Shown: positions 26,794-34,982 of the stretch, piece after piece
How the letters are laid out: each line of letters begins with the position of its first letter
How positions within the stretch are numbered: the first letter of the stretch is position 1
Assembly (NCBI RefSeq): GCF_001417815.1
Contig: NZ_BCFK01000035.1
Coordinates: forward strand, 26,966-90,965
Direction of reading: 5' to 3'
Source of the DNA: Bifidobacterium aesculapii
GTDB lineage: Bacteria > Actinomycetota > Actinomycetes > Actinomycetales > Bifidobacteriaceae
DNA length: 64,000 nucleotides
Program-made: the position numbers and the translations under genes
Notes under the pieces: model-generated
The model's database searches: none
What the model was told of the DNA's origin: nothing
Seen by the model: the letters and a program-made list of their open reading frames with translations, nothing else

Positions 26794-27978
26794 CTACTGT
26801 TCCGATCTGCCTTTGATGTTTTCGCGCATCTGAAGGTAGGCGCCGTGTTCGCGAAGATAGTCGCGCATGAAGGGGAGTCTGAAGTCAACGTACCCGTATG
26901 AGGATTGGTAGATGAGATCCTCGTTGATGAGTTGGGTCCGGTACACATTGGCATAGCCTGGATCTCGCTTCAGGCGCTTGGCGATTTCCGCGGTCGACGA
27001 TGGGCCATCATCCTGTGCCATGGCCAACAGATAGTCGCACTTCATCGGGGACGGTTTGTTGAAAACAGGGCCATGCACCATATCTCCGAGCTTGAGCTCC
27101 GCCTGGGCCACGCCTTTGTCCGCAGCTGCTCGGGTGATTTCCTTGTCATCGGCGAGCGGGCCGACCTCGGACGCATGCCACGCCCAGTAGCCGACCAGCT
27201 GAATCATGAAAGGATATCCGTTGGTGGCTTGGGTAAGCCTGTCCAGTACGTCATCGGACGCATGCTTGCCGTTGGTCGTTATCGTGACCGCGAAAGCATG
27301 ACGCACCTCATCCAGATCCACATCTTCCAAATGCTTGCGTTCCGCCCTGCGAAGGAACGTCAGGACATCATCGTCGATGACGTTCTCCACCAAGGTCGGA
27401 AGGCCTGCGAACACGAACGCGATGTTGCGCTTCTCTCGGATGAGGTGCTGGATCGTCGTCGCCAAGGCTCGGATTTCTTCGATGCTCGATGGCTGAACCT
27501 CGTCAAGCGTGATGAGTATGCCGAGCCCGTTCTTCTCCAGTTGGTCGAGCTTGCGGGTCATCGCCTTGCGGAAATCAAGGGATTGCTCGGTGGGTGTGAA
27601 TTGGATGGAACCTAGGCTTAGCGACGCATCCACGGATGTCCCGGGAATAGCGAGTGAGCCTGAGGGCATCGTCCACGAGGTGATGTGGGTTTTGCCGTCG
27701 CGGGTTTTGTCATTGTCTTGTAAGGCGTCGATGAGGCGGGAAATGAATCCGTGGTTGGCGGTTTCGTCGATGACGAGCCAACCGCGTTCTCTGGCGACGT
27801 CGCCCAGAGCGTTCAACATGACGGTTTTGCCTACTCCTCGTGCGCCGGTGACGTACATCAGTCGCCCGGGGGCTCCGACGCCGTCGTCCAAAGCGCATGA
27901 GAAATCCTCGATGTCCGCTTTGCGGCCGACCAATACCGGCGGTGTCATTCCGGCGGTTGGTTTGAATGGATTGCGCAT
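26794..27978 (-). CDS. AAA ATPase with C-terminal winged helix (ORC/STAND-like), function unknown
   Basis: This is a 394-residue P-loop ATPase. It starts MRNPFKPTAGMTPPVLVGR, with Walker A GARGVGKTV near 45-53 and Walker B ILITLDEVQ near 154-162. The region IQHLIREKRNIAFVFAGLP and an arginine-rich stretch (RRAERKHLEDVDLDE) recall the archaeal-type ATPase/ORC1 fold. The C-terminal 90 residues (CDYLLAMAQDDGPSSTAEIAKRL…) look like a winged helix. RBS GGAGGA precedes the ATG. It is divergent from the MFS gene and sits in accessory DNA between repeats. It might be a regulator or defence ATPase; no function is assigned. Confidence 0.75.
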   Translation of the reverse strand: MRNPFKPTAGMTPPVLVGRKADIEDFSCALDDGVGAPGRLMYVTGARGVGKTVMLNALGDVARERGWLVIDETANHGFISRLIDALQDNDKTRDGKTHITSWTMPSGSLAIPGTSVDASLSLGSIQFTPTEQSLDFRKAMTRKLDQLEKNGLGILITLDEVQPSSIEEIRALATTIQHLIREKRNIAFVFAGLPTLVENVIDDDVLTFLRRAERKHLEDVDLDEVRHAFAVTITTNGKHASDDVLDRLTQATNGYPFMIQLVGYWAWHASEVGPLADDKEITRAAADKGVAQAELKLGDMVHGPVFNKPSPMKCDYLLAMAQDDGPSSTAEIAKRLKRDPGYANVYRTQLINEDLIYQSSYGYVDFRLPFMRDYLREHGAYLQMRENIKGRSEQ

Positions 27979-28050
27979 GATGAATCCTCCGTATCGCAGA
28001 GGGAGAGGCTTATCCGCAATCTCCCCATCGGACACCATAATAGCGAACTT

Positions 28051-28077
28051 ATAAAAGATATAAAAGATATAAAAGAC
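28051..28077. repeat. Tandem 9-bp AT-rich repeat in divergent promoter region
   Basis: ATAAAAGAT, ATAAAAGAT and ATAAAAGAC follow one another without a gap. On the minus strand a TATTAT hexamer (complement of 28037-28042) just downstream could be the -10 box of the ATPase gene. The patch is strikingly AT-rich for this chromosome. Confidence 0.6.
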
Positions 28078-28314
28078 GTTTATACGTTTCGGTCGGGTGT
28101 ATTCGGTTATCATCATCCTGATTCGTCTTTCCGGGAACGACGAGCTTGAATTCGCCATACCGCATCTGGGCGGGTGTCCGTGACTCGTGAGTGTCCATCG
28201 CGCGCGGCCGCCTGTCACGCGACGGGGAGCAGGGGGAGTAGTCTTGCCGGGGCGCGGCCTTGCCGCACCGACAACTTCGACAATCCGACCACTTCCGATT
28301 CGAGGGAATCCTCC

Positions 28315-29484
28315 ATGAAGAAAAGCCTGCTCGCCGTCGCCGCCGGCGCGTTCGTGCTCGGCGCCGCGGAATTCGTGATGATGGGCATCCTGCCCCAAGC
28401 CGCCGCAGCCACACACGTATCCATCCCGACCGCCGGCCATTTCATCTCCGCATACGCGATTGGCGTATGCTTCGGCGTGACCATGCTCGTCTTCGGGCGC
28501 AAAGCCAGTCCGAAACATCTCGTGATCCTGTTCATGGCGCTCGCCTTCGTCGGCAACGCGCTCAGCGCCGTCGCACCAAGCGCAGCCGTGCTCGTCGCCG
28601 CCCGCTTCATCGCGGGACTGCCCCACGGCGCGTTCTTCGGCACCGGCACGGTCATCGCGAAGGCGCTCGCCGACAAAGGCAAGGAAGGCAAGGCGGTGTC
28701 CGTCATGGTGACCGGACAGACGCTCGCCAACATGTTCGGCGTGCCGGCCGGCACGCTCATGGCCGAATACCTGAACTGGCGTCTCGCCTTCGTGATCCTC
28801 GCCATCGGCGCGGCGCTCACCATCGCGCTCACCTTGGCATGGATGCCTTTGATCCCGGCCGTTCCCGACGCCGGCCTCGCGGGGCAGTTCCGCTTCCTCG
28901 CCAAGCCCGGACCGTGGCTCGTGCTCGGCGCGGTGTTCGTCGGCAACTCCGGCGTGTTCTGCTGGTGGAGCTACGTCTCTCCCTGGCTGCAGAAAACCGG
29001 CGGATACGATTCGCAGTTCGTGCCGCTGCTCATGATGCTCGCCGGATTCGGCATGGTGGTCGGCGGCCTCGCGGGCGGGCGCATGGCCGACCGGTGGCTG
29101 CACGCCGCCACCGCCGCGCTCGGCCAGTTCATCTCCGCGATGGGCCTGCTCATGGTGTTCCTCATGCCGGGCAACCTCGCGACCTGCGCGCTGCTCACCT
29201 TCTGGATCGCGTTCGGCCTGTTCTTCATCAACGGCCCGCAGATGCTGCTCATGGCCGACGCCGGCAAGGGCGGCGGGGAACTCATCGGCGGCGCCGGCGT
29301 GCAGATCGCCTTCAACGGCGGCAACGCGGTCGGCTCGCTGGTCGGCGGCGCCGCATTGAACGCCGCCGGCATGGACTACCACATCACCGGTCTCGCCGGA
29401 CTGCCGTTCACGCTGGCCGCGGTCGCGCTGCTCGCCGCGTTCGCGCTCATCTACGAGCGCAAACGCACGCGTGTCACCTTGTGA
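28315..29484 (+). CDS. MFS transporter, AraJ/DHA1-type efflux permease
   Basis: This 389-residue, 12-helix major facilitator begins MKKSLLAVAAGAFVLGAAEFVMMGILP, the opening of the AraJ/YdhP sugar- or drug-efflux branch. The cytoplasmic loop 2-3 reads VFGRKASPKHL, and RFIAGLPHGAFFGTG is the family's conserved helix 4-5 segment. It starts at the ATG after GAGGGA (28302-28307). The substrate is unknown. The gene stands alone and is divergent from the ATPase gene. Confidence 0.87.
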   Translation: MKKSLLAVAAGAFVLGAAEFVMMGILPQAAAATHVSIPTAGHFISAYAIGVCFGVTMLVFGRKASPKHLVILFMALAFVGNALSAVAPSAAVLVAARFIAGLPHGAFFGTGTVIAKALADKGKEGKAVSVMVTGQTLANMFGVPAGTLMAEYLNWRLAFVILAIGAALTIALTLAWMPLIPAVPDAGLAGQFRFLAKPGPWLVLGAVFVGNSGVFCWWSYVSPWLQKTGGYDSQFVPLLMMLAGFGMVVGGLAGGRMADRWLHAATAALGQFISAMGLLMVFLMPGNLATCALLTFWIAFGLFFINGPQMLLMADAGKGGGELIGGAGVQIAFNGGNAVGSLVGGAALNAAGMDYHITGLAGLPFTLAAVALLAAFALIYERKRTRVTL

Positions 29485-29858
29485 GTGCGTCGCCCGGTTC
29501 CTGTGCGCGCCGCCTTTCCGTCCGTCGCTTCCCGCCTCCGCCAAGATCGGGTCGGCCTCTGTCGGCGTTCTGCACAGACGTATGGAGCCATCGATTCGTG
29601 TTATGACGACATGCAACCGTTTCTTCTTGGACAAATCCGCGTTTCGGGCGTTTACTGGAGCGCAACGCATGACGGGAAGGGGATGCGAATCCCGCGCATG
29701 CGTAGCGAGAGGGGGGATTCCCATCATGCTCCGGCTTGAGGGGAACCGACTTATCCGGGAACAGACAGAGGAAGAAGGGAAGCGGCGGCGCGACCACGTC
29801 ATCGCCCGTATTCGTCATGTGCGGGGCGGTACGTGGCTTGCGTTGCCGCGCATCGATT
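29485..29858 (+). other. Gap upstream of the M28 peptidase gene
   Basis: I see no independent gene here. The peptidase frame stays open back to TTG 29736, so part of this region may be coding if a start earlier than ATG 29859 is used. No convincing promoter or terminator was found. Confidence 0.4.
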
Positions 29859-32126
29859 ATGGCACCAACGCAACACGCAGGGGCGTCGCACGGAACGACG
29901 CGCGGGACGCGTCCCGCATGGGACGACCAGAACAACGGGAACGGCACGGCAGCGACGTCACGTCGCCCGGCGGCGGGACGCAGGCTCGCCGCGATGGCGA
30001 CGGCCGTCGCCGTGTCTCTGGGCATGGCGGCGTCGTTCGCCACCGCCGCCTACGCCGGCGAGACGGCGGACGACGCGGCTGTGGCCGCACGGACGTCCGC
30101 CGCATTCGACACGAACGAGCGGACCGTCGTCGACGGTATCGACGACGACTACATCCTCAAGAACGTGCGATACGTGCACGACAACATCGGCCCGCGCGTT
30201 GCCGGCACACCGGCGGACGAGGCCAGTGCCGACTACTTCGCGAACGATTTCAAGGAACTCGGCTACGGGCCGTTCACGAAGGCCACTGCGGCCGACGGCA
30301 CCGCCGACTACTTCGACACGTTCGCCAACGAACGCGTCAACCGCCGTATCGGCGCCTCCGTCACCATCGACGGACGCGACTACACCGCGCTCGCGCCCGG
30401 CTGGGCCGACGACAGCGTCTACAAGGGGTACGAGACTCCTACCATCACCGGAGACACCGTCTACTTCGCGAACGTTGACGACGCCGTCGCCGCGGACGCC
30501 TCCGCCCTCAACGGGCGCATCGTCCTGACCAACCGCAAGGGCTACGATCAATGGAAGAACGGCGGCACCGACTACGCGGACGCGGCACGCGCGTTGCAGG
30601 CCAAAGGCGCGAAGGCCGTCGTGTTCTTCCACAACAAGTACACGGTCAACGAGGACGGCGGCACCTCCGCCGAACACCCGTTCCCCGCACCCACCGAAGG
30701 CACGGACATCACCATCCCCGTCGTGCTCGCCTCCTACCTTGACGGCAGGCAGATCGTGAAGAAACTCACCGGGGCCGACGGCAAGGTCGGCGGCGCATCC
30801 GCCACCGTCGTCAACCGCCGCAACACGCACACGAGCAACATCCTCGCCGTCAAGGAAGCCGCGCATCCGAGCGACAAATACGTGATCGTCGGCGCGCACC
30901 GCGACAGCGTATTCGGCGCGGAAGGCGCCAACGACAACCTGTCCGGCAGCGTGAACGTGCTCGCCATCGCCAAAGCGCTCAAGAACGTGCCCACCAACGT
31001 GAACGTGGTATTCGCGCTCTGGGCCGCCGAAGAGGACGGGCTCATCGGATCCGCCCACTTCTACAGCAGCTTCCTCTACCCTGAGGATTGGGGCAAGCAG
31101 CACGTGATCGCCTACTACAACATGGACATGGCCGCTACCTCGCAGACGCGCAACAGCGTACTGACCATCCACACGCCCTACCGCGACGCCGACGGCAACC
31201 CGCAGCAGAGCGTCGCCGGCGACGTGGCCGAGCGCCAGGCCGAACGCTACTGGGACTACACCGACGGCAAGTACGCGAAGTGGTGGACCAAGGGGCCGGA
31301 CGACACCGTCGACCTCCAATTCTTCGGTAACTGCTCCGACCATGCCACCATTACCGGTGCGACCGGTGCGAACGGCACGCCCAAACTCGGATTCGGCGAA
31401 GGCATTCCCAGCGTGTACATCTTCTGGGGCGACCGCATCGGCGACGGGCGCAACGACGTCACCGAACAGAACTACCACGTGGTCGGCGACATCTACGAGT
31501 GGCCGTCGGACGAGGACCAATTCACCGTCGTCAGTGATGACCACCCGTTCACCGGCAACTACAGCATCGAACGCGCCACGATCCTCGCCAGCGTATTCGC
31601 GCTGGCCGTGTACGACACGGCGGCCGCGCCTGTGCAAGGCATCGAGGACGGCGGCAGCTACAAGGGCGACGTCACGTTCAACGTCTCCTACAACTACCGT
31701 GCCGACGTGAAGGTCGACGGCAAACCGGTCACCGTGGGCGCGGACGGTGCGGTCACCATTCCCGCCGATGATGCGGACCACACGGTGAGCGTCACCGACG
31801 CGTTCGGCGAATCCGTCTCATACGGCGTGCACGTCGCCAAGGGCGATGGTTCCGGGAACGGGAACGGTTCCGGGAACGGGGCCGGGGCTGGCAACGGCAG
31901 CAATGGCGGAAACGCCGCGAACGGCAATGGGAACGGTGCTGGCGCTGGGACCGGGGCGAATGGTAACGGGAACGGTGCGAGCGACAATGCGGATGGTCAT
32001 CACGCGTTGTCGGCCACCGGTTCCGACGTCACCATGGTGTTCGCCGTCGCGGTGACCCTGCTGCTGGCCGCAGGCGGACTGTTGACGGTCGGCGGGCGCG
32101 GAGGCGTGCGTCGCGAACGCAGATAA
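29859..32126 (+). CDS. Secreted wall-anchored M28 family aminopeptidase
   Basis: With the ATG at 29859 the product is 755 residues. A long basic leader precedes the hydrophobic signal MATAVAVSLGMAASFATAAYA. A protease-associated insert follows (about 190-310), then the M28 zinc site: H347 in VGAHRDSV, D359 in GANDNLSG, E391-E392 in WAAEEDGL, D423 in NMDMAA, and possibly H540. The C-terminus has a Gly/Asn-rich linker (about 665-715), a sortase-like LSATG, a hydrophobic helix and RRERR. It should release amino acids from peptides on the cell surface. The start is uncertain: ATG 29817 and TTG 29736 are in frame and no site has a clear Shine-Dalgarno. Confidence 0.82.
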   Translation: MAPTQHAGASHGTTRGTRPAWDDQNNGNGTAATSRRPAAGRRLAAMATAVAVSLGMAASFATAAYAGETADDAAVAARTSAAFDTNERTVVDGIDDDYILKNVRYVHDNIGPRVAGTPADEASADYFANDFKELGYGPFTKATAADGTADYFDTFANERVNRRIGASVTIDGRDYTALAPGWADDSVYKGYETPTITGDTVYFANVDDAVAADASALNGRIVLTNRKGYDQWKNGGTDYADAARALQAKGAKAVVFFHNKYTVNEDGGTSAEHPFPAPTEGTDITIPVVLASYLDGRQIVKKLTGADGKVGGASATVVNRRNTHTSNILAVKEAAHPSDKYVIVGAHRDSVFGAEGANDNLSGSVNVLAIAKALKNVPTNVNVVFALWAAEEDGLIGSAHFYSSFLYPEDWGKQHVIAYYNMDMAATSQTRNSVLTIHTPYRDADGNPQQSVAGDVAERQAERYWDYTDGKYAKWWTKGPDDTVDLQFFGNCSDHATITGATGANGTPKLGFGEGIPSVYIFWGDRIGDGRNDVTEQNYHVVGDIYEWPSDEDQFTVVSDDHPFTGNYSIERATILASVFALAVYDTAAAPVQGIEDGGSYKGDVTFNVSYNYRADVKVDGKPVTVGADGAVTIPADDADHTVSVTDAFGESVSYGVHVAKGDGSGNGNGSGNGAGAGNGSNGGNAANGNGNGAGAGTGANGNGNGASDNADGHHALSATGSDVTMVFAVAVTLLLAAGGLLTVGGRGGVRRERR

Positions 32127-32174
32127 CATGGCCGCAAAGACGGTTCGGGACATTATAGTCTGAACCCGATATGT

Positions 32175-32210
32175 ATGTGGGGAGTCTTGGAATTCCAGGA
32201 CTCCCCACAT
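32175..32210 (+). terminator. 36-base palindrome after the M28 gene
   Basis: The whole segment is self-complementary apart from one T/G pair (arms ATGTGGGGAGTC and GACTCCCCACAT around TGGAATTCCA). It lies 48 bases beyond the peptidase stop and is followed by a T-rich stretch, so it is probably a terminator. Confidence 0.75.
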
Positions 32211-32311
32211 TGCGTTTATGCTGGCAGTAGTACAGGATTTTGCATTCCGGCCTGTGAGTGGCTCGGTGGTTGTATACGCTGTGTAGTCACAGTTGGGTGA
32301 GCGGATAGCGC

Positions 32312-32431
32312 ATGATTATCATCAAAGATAACCTGATTCGTTCCGTCGGATATGGCAGGCTCGGCTTTGGCGTGCCCATCAGAACGAGTGTCTACGGCAG
32401 TAGCGAGATTCTGTGTTATGTAATTGACTGA
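32312..32431 (+). CDS. 39-codon small ORF converging on the KAP gene
   Basis: From ATG 32312 to TGA 32429-32431 it encodes 39 residues (starts MIIIKDNLIRSVGYGRL, ends SSEILCYVID). The stop lies two bases from the stop of the convergent KAP NTPase gene, inside the short palindrome ACTGACT-ct-AGTCAGT. The upstream GGGTGAGCGGAT is a weak ribosome site. I do not recognise it. It may be a real small protein, a gene remnant or chance. Confidence 0.3.
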   Translation: MIIIKDNLIRSVGYGRLGFGVPIRTSVYGSSEILCYVID

Positions 32432-32433
32432 CT

Positions 32434-34824
32434 CTAGTCAGTTACACCGGGCTCCCGTGCAATCGATTCGGATTGCCATCTATTTGATATATCTATAAGT
32501 TTATTCAATGTATAATCATCCATTTTGGTTTTAATTGCGTTGTCGATGATTGTTTTTATGTCGAAGGCGTTTAGGGTTTCTTTATTGGTGGACTCTAAAG
32601 TATGCAATAGGTCTGACGGTGGTACCAGAGAATCTGGATCATTGATAGTGGAATGGCTGTAATTAAACGCATTAGACCAAACGAGGAGATTGTAATAGTC
32701 GTGATTTTCTATATGGCGTTTGATAACAGAATATGTCCGATCAAGATTGGGGGCGTTAATATCTTGCGTTGAAATGATCATTAGGTTTTTAAACAGGAAT
32801 TGTAGTATTTTTAGATCAGTTGTTTCAAGGTGTAAATTTTGGATTTCAGAAATATATGTAATGATAAGATGTTCTATTAAGATTGATTTCTGATTCAGAA
32901 TAAACTTGTCTTTTTCTTCTATATTGATAGATTTGTCGCATGAAAACAGCGTCTTGTACTTTCGTGGGACATGCAGTGCAATTTGTAGTATGGATTCTAA
33001 GTACACTATGCTGATGAATGAGGTTTTTGAGATATGGGATGGTAGTTTTTTGGCTTGATGACCTATTGATGAAGTAATGTCAAAAAGGGGTTTTAGACTA
33101 TGCTTTTTTAATACCTGTGTTGCGATTTCCTTGGTGAACATTGAGGATAGGAAAGATGTGCCAATAGAATCAACCAACGTCACTATATGATTGTTGTATT
33201 GAATCATCATTTCGTCAATAATGCGGATAAGTTGCCAGTAGCTTTCTGCATTGCCGGTGCTATCTATTTCATTAATAATGTGGGTGATGAACGCTTGGAG
33301 TTGTTCTTCGTTGTGGATAGGAGATAGATAGCGGGCGGCTTTCGAGGGGAGTTGCGGGCTTAGGAGAATGTTCAGTCGTTCATCACTGCCGGACAATGGA
33401 GTGTGGCTGTTGTCCAATATGAATGAGATGTATTCGCTTTCGCGGATAAGATTGTCCGGCTGTAAGAAACGGAAATATTTATAGAAATGCTCTATATTAT
33501 AAATAGTGTTACTGGCAGGTGAGGGCTCGTTCTGTCTGGTGCTTTCCGGGAATAACGTATCAATTGCATGGCGGGCGGGAGAACCTTGCGAGGCCGTGTC
33601 GGGGTATTGTTCCAGGCGTGCTCGCCTGTTGCTGCCATGGTCTACGATGTCGATAGTATCGTCTGGCTTGTAATGGCATAGTTCTGTTCCATGGTTATAT
33701 ATCCACTGACGCAGCTTTGGTTTGAATAGTTCCAGTGAAACCATGCATACCAAATCATCGAATTCAACATCTTCCCGAAGGGCTGCATACTCCATCTTCA
33801 ACGTGTTGACAAAGCGTACGCTGTCGCGCGGGCTTTTTATGAATGGTTGTATGAAATATTGAAAACCTGCAGGTTTTCCGTTGACTGTCTTGAAATGGTA
33901 TAATCCGGGCCATTTGTCATAAATATTGGATATCTCTTTATCAAGCTGTTCCCATACCTTGTCTGTGTTGAACTCGGGGATATGCAGGGAGACCTGTACC
34001 AGCTTCTTGAGATATTCTTCGCCTCGTCCATTTGCAAGCGCATCCAGAGACCGCGCTACGGCTCCCTGGTCGTACATCAGCACATATGTAACGTTGGGGA
34101 GATCACCTACCATTTTGATGGTACGGAAGATATCGCACACTTCGTTATCGGTGAGTCGGTCTATATCGTCGATGAAAACGATGACCCGTTTGCCTTTCTT
34201 CTCAAGGGTTTTCTTGAGCTTTGTGCGTACTTTCACAAGGTTTGCTATGTCGTCGCTGCCGGGTTTGAGAATGTCGGAAAGTGCCCTGAAGCACGCGGCG
34301 AGGGCTTTGTCTCCGATTGACAGGGTTATGCCGGTTGGCGTGTTTGGAATTGTAAAGGGGGTGTTTGATTTTGTTGCAATGCTTTCCGCCCCGCCGGCTG
34401 CTATCCCCAATGCTTTGCTCGCATGTTTTCTGAAGTTATTGAAGATGCTCTTTACGCCGGTTATTACAGGCTTTATGTTCTTTGAGATGTCAAGAAACAT
34501 CATCGATATCAGTTCGCCTCTTCCCGAATACAGCCATGGGTCGAACTCCGCAATCAGACTCTTCTTGGCCTCTTCGGAATCACCGCGAGTCCGTTCTCTG
34601 AGAATCTCCTCCTTCAGCAGGTTCTTCAGTGAAGTTTTTCCGGACCCCCATTCTCCGGTGATGCCCACCACAAGGCAGTCGCTGCTCAACGGATGCAGAA
34701 TCGCCTCTTTCAGTGCCTTCACGTATCCATTGCGGTCGAACGCGTCATCGCTACTCTTCGTTATCGGCGTCTCCGCCGAAAAACCATCATGCGCCGCTTG
34801 CCGTGTTTCCCCATTGCCTGACAT
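32434..34824 (-). CDS. KAP family P-loop NTPase
   Basis: This 796-residue protein has Walker A GEWGSGKTS (57-65), the KAP hallmark FDPWLYSG (94-101) and Walker B VIVFIDDIDRL (near 214-224), with a conserved LVQVSLHIPE after it. The C-terminal 400 residues are helical and resemble nothing I can name. KAP NTPases are often membrane-associated and include PifA, which aborts phage T7 infection; some occur in defence islands. The 3' half is strongly AT-rich (14 G/C of 60 bases at 32821-32880), unlike its neighbours, which points to transfer. No partner gene is obvious except the 39-codon ORF at its end. Confidence 0.88.
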   Translation of the reverse strand: MSGNGETRQAAHDGFSAETPITKSSDDAFDRNGYVKALKEAILHPLSSDCLVVGITGEWGSGKTSLKNLLKEEILRERTRGDSEEAKKSLIAEFDPWLYSGRGELISMMFLDISKNIKPVITGVKSIFNNFRKHASKALGIAAGGAESIATKSNTPFTIPNTPTGITLSIGDKALAACFRALSDILKPGSDDIANLVKVRTKLKKTLEKKGKRVIVFIDDIDRLTDNEVCDIFRTIKMVGDLPNVTYVLMYDQGAVARSLDALANGRGEEYLKKLVQVSLHIPEFNTDKVWEQLDKEISNIYDKWPGLYHFKTVNGKPAGFQYFIQPFIKSPRDSVRFVNTLKMEYAALREDVEFDDLVCMVSLELFKPKLRQWIYNHGTELCHYKPDDTIDIVDHGSNRRARLEQYPDTASQGSPARHAIDTLFPESTRQNEPSPASNTIYNIEHFYKYFRFLQPDNLIRESEYISFILDNSHTPLSGSDERLNILLSPQLPSKAARYLSPIHNEEQLQAFITHIINEIDSTGNAESYWQLIRIIDEMMIQYNNHIVTLVDSIGTSFLSSMFTKEIATQVLKKHSLKPLFDITSSIGHQAKKLPSHISKTSFISIVYLESILQIALHVPRKYKTLFSCDKSINIEEKDKFILNQKSILIEHLIITYISEIQNLHLETTDLKILQFLFKNLMIISTQDINAPNLDRTYSVIKRHIENHDYYNLLVWSNAFNYSHSTINDPDSLVPPSDLLHTLESTNKETLNAFDIKTIIDNAIKTKMDDYTLNKLIDISNRWQSESIAREPGVTD

Positions 34825-34982
34825 AGAGATGATTGTACTCCGCCGCGCGGCGCATGCCGTTCTGTAACTGCCAGGTAACGCCCGTGTGACGGATGACAGG
34901 TGGACAGGCTGGCGGCATAAGGGCTAACATCCCGCATAAACCTTGCGCTTCATCAAGGTGTTATGAGGGGAAGGATCACACC

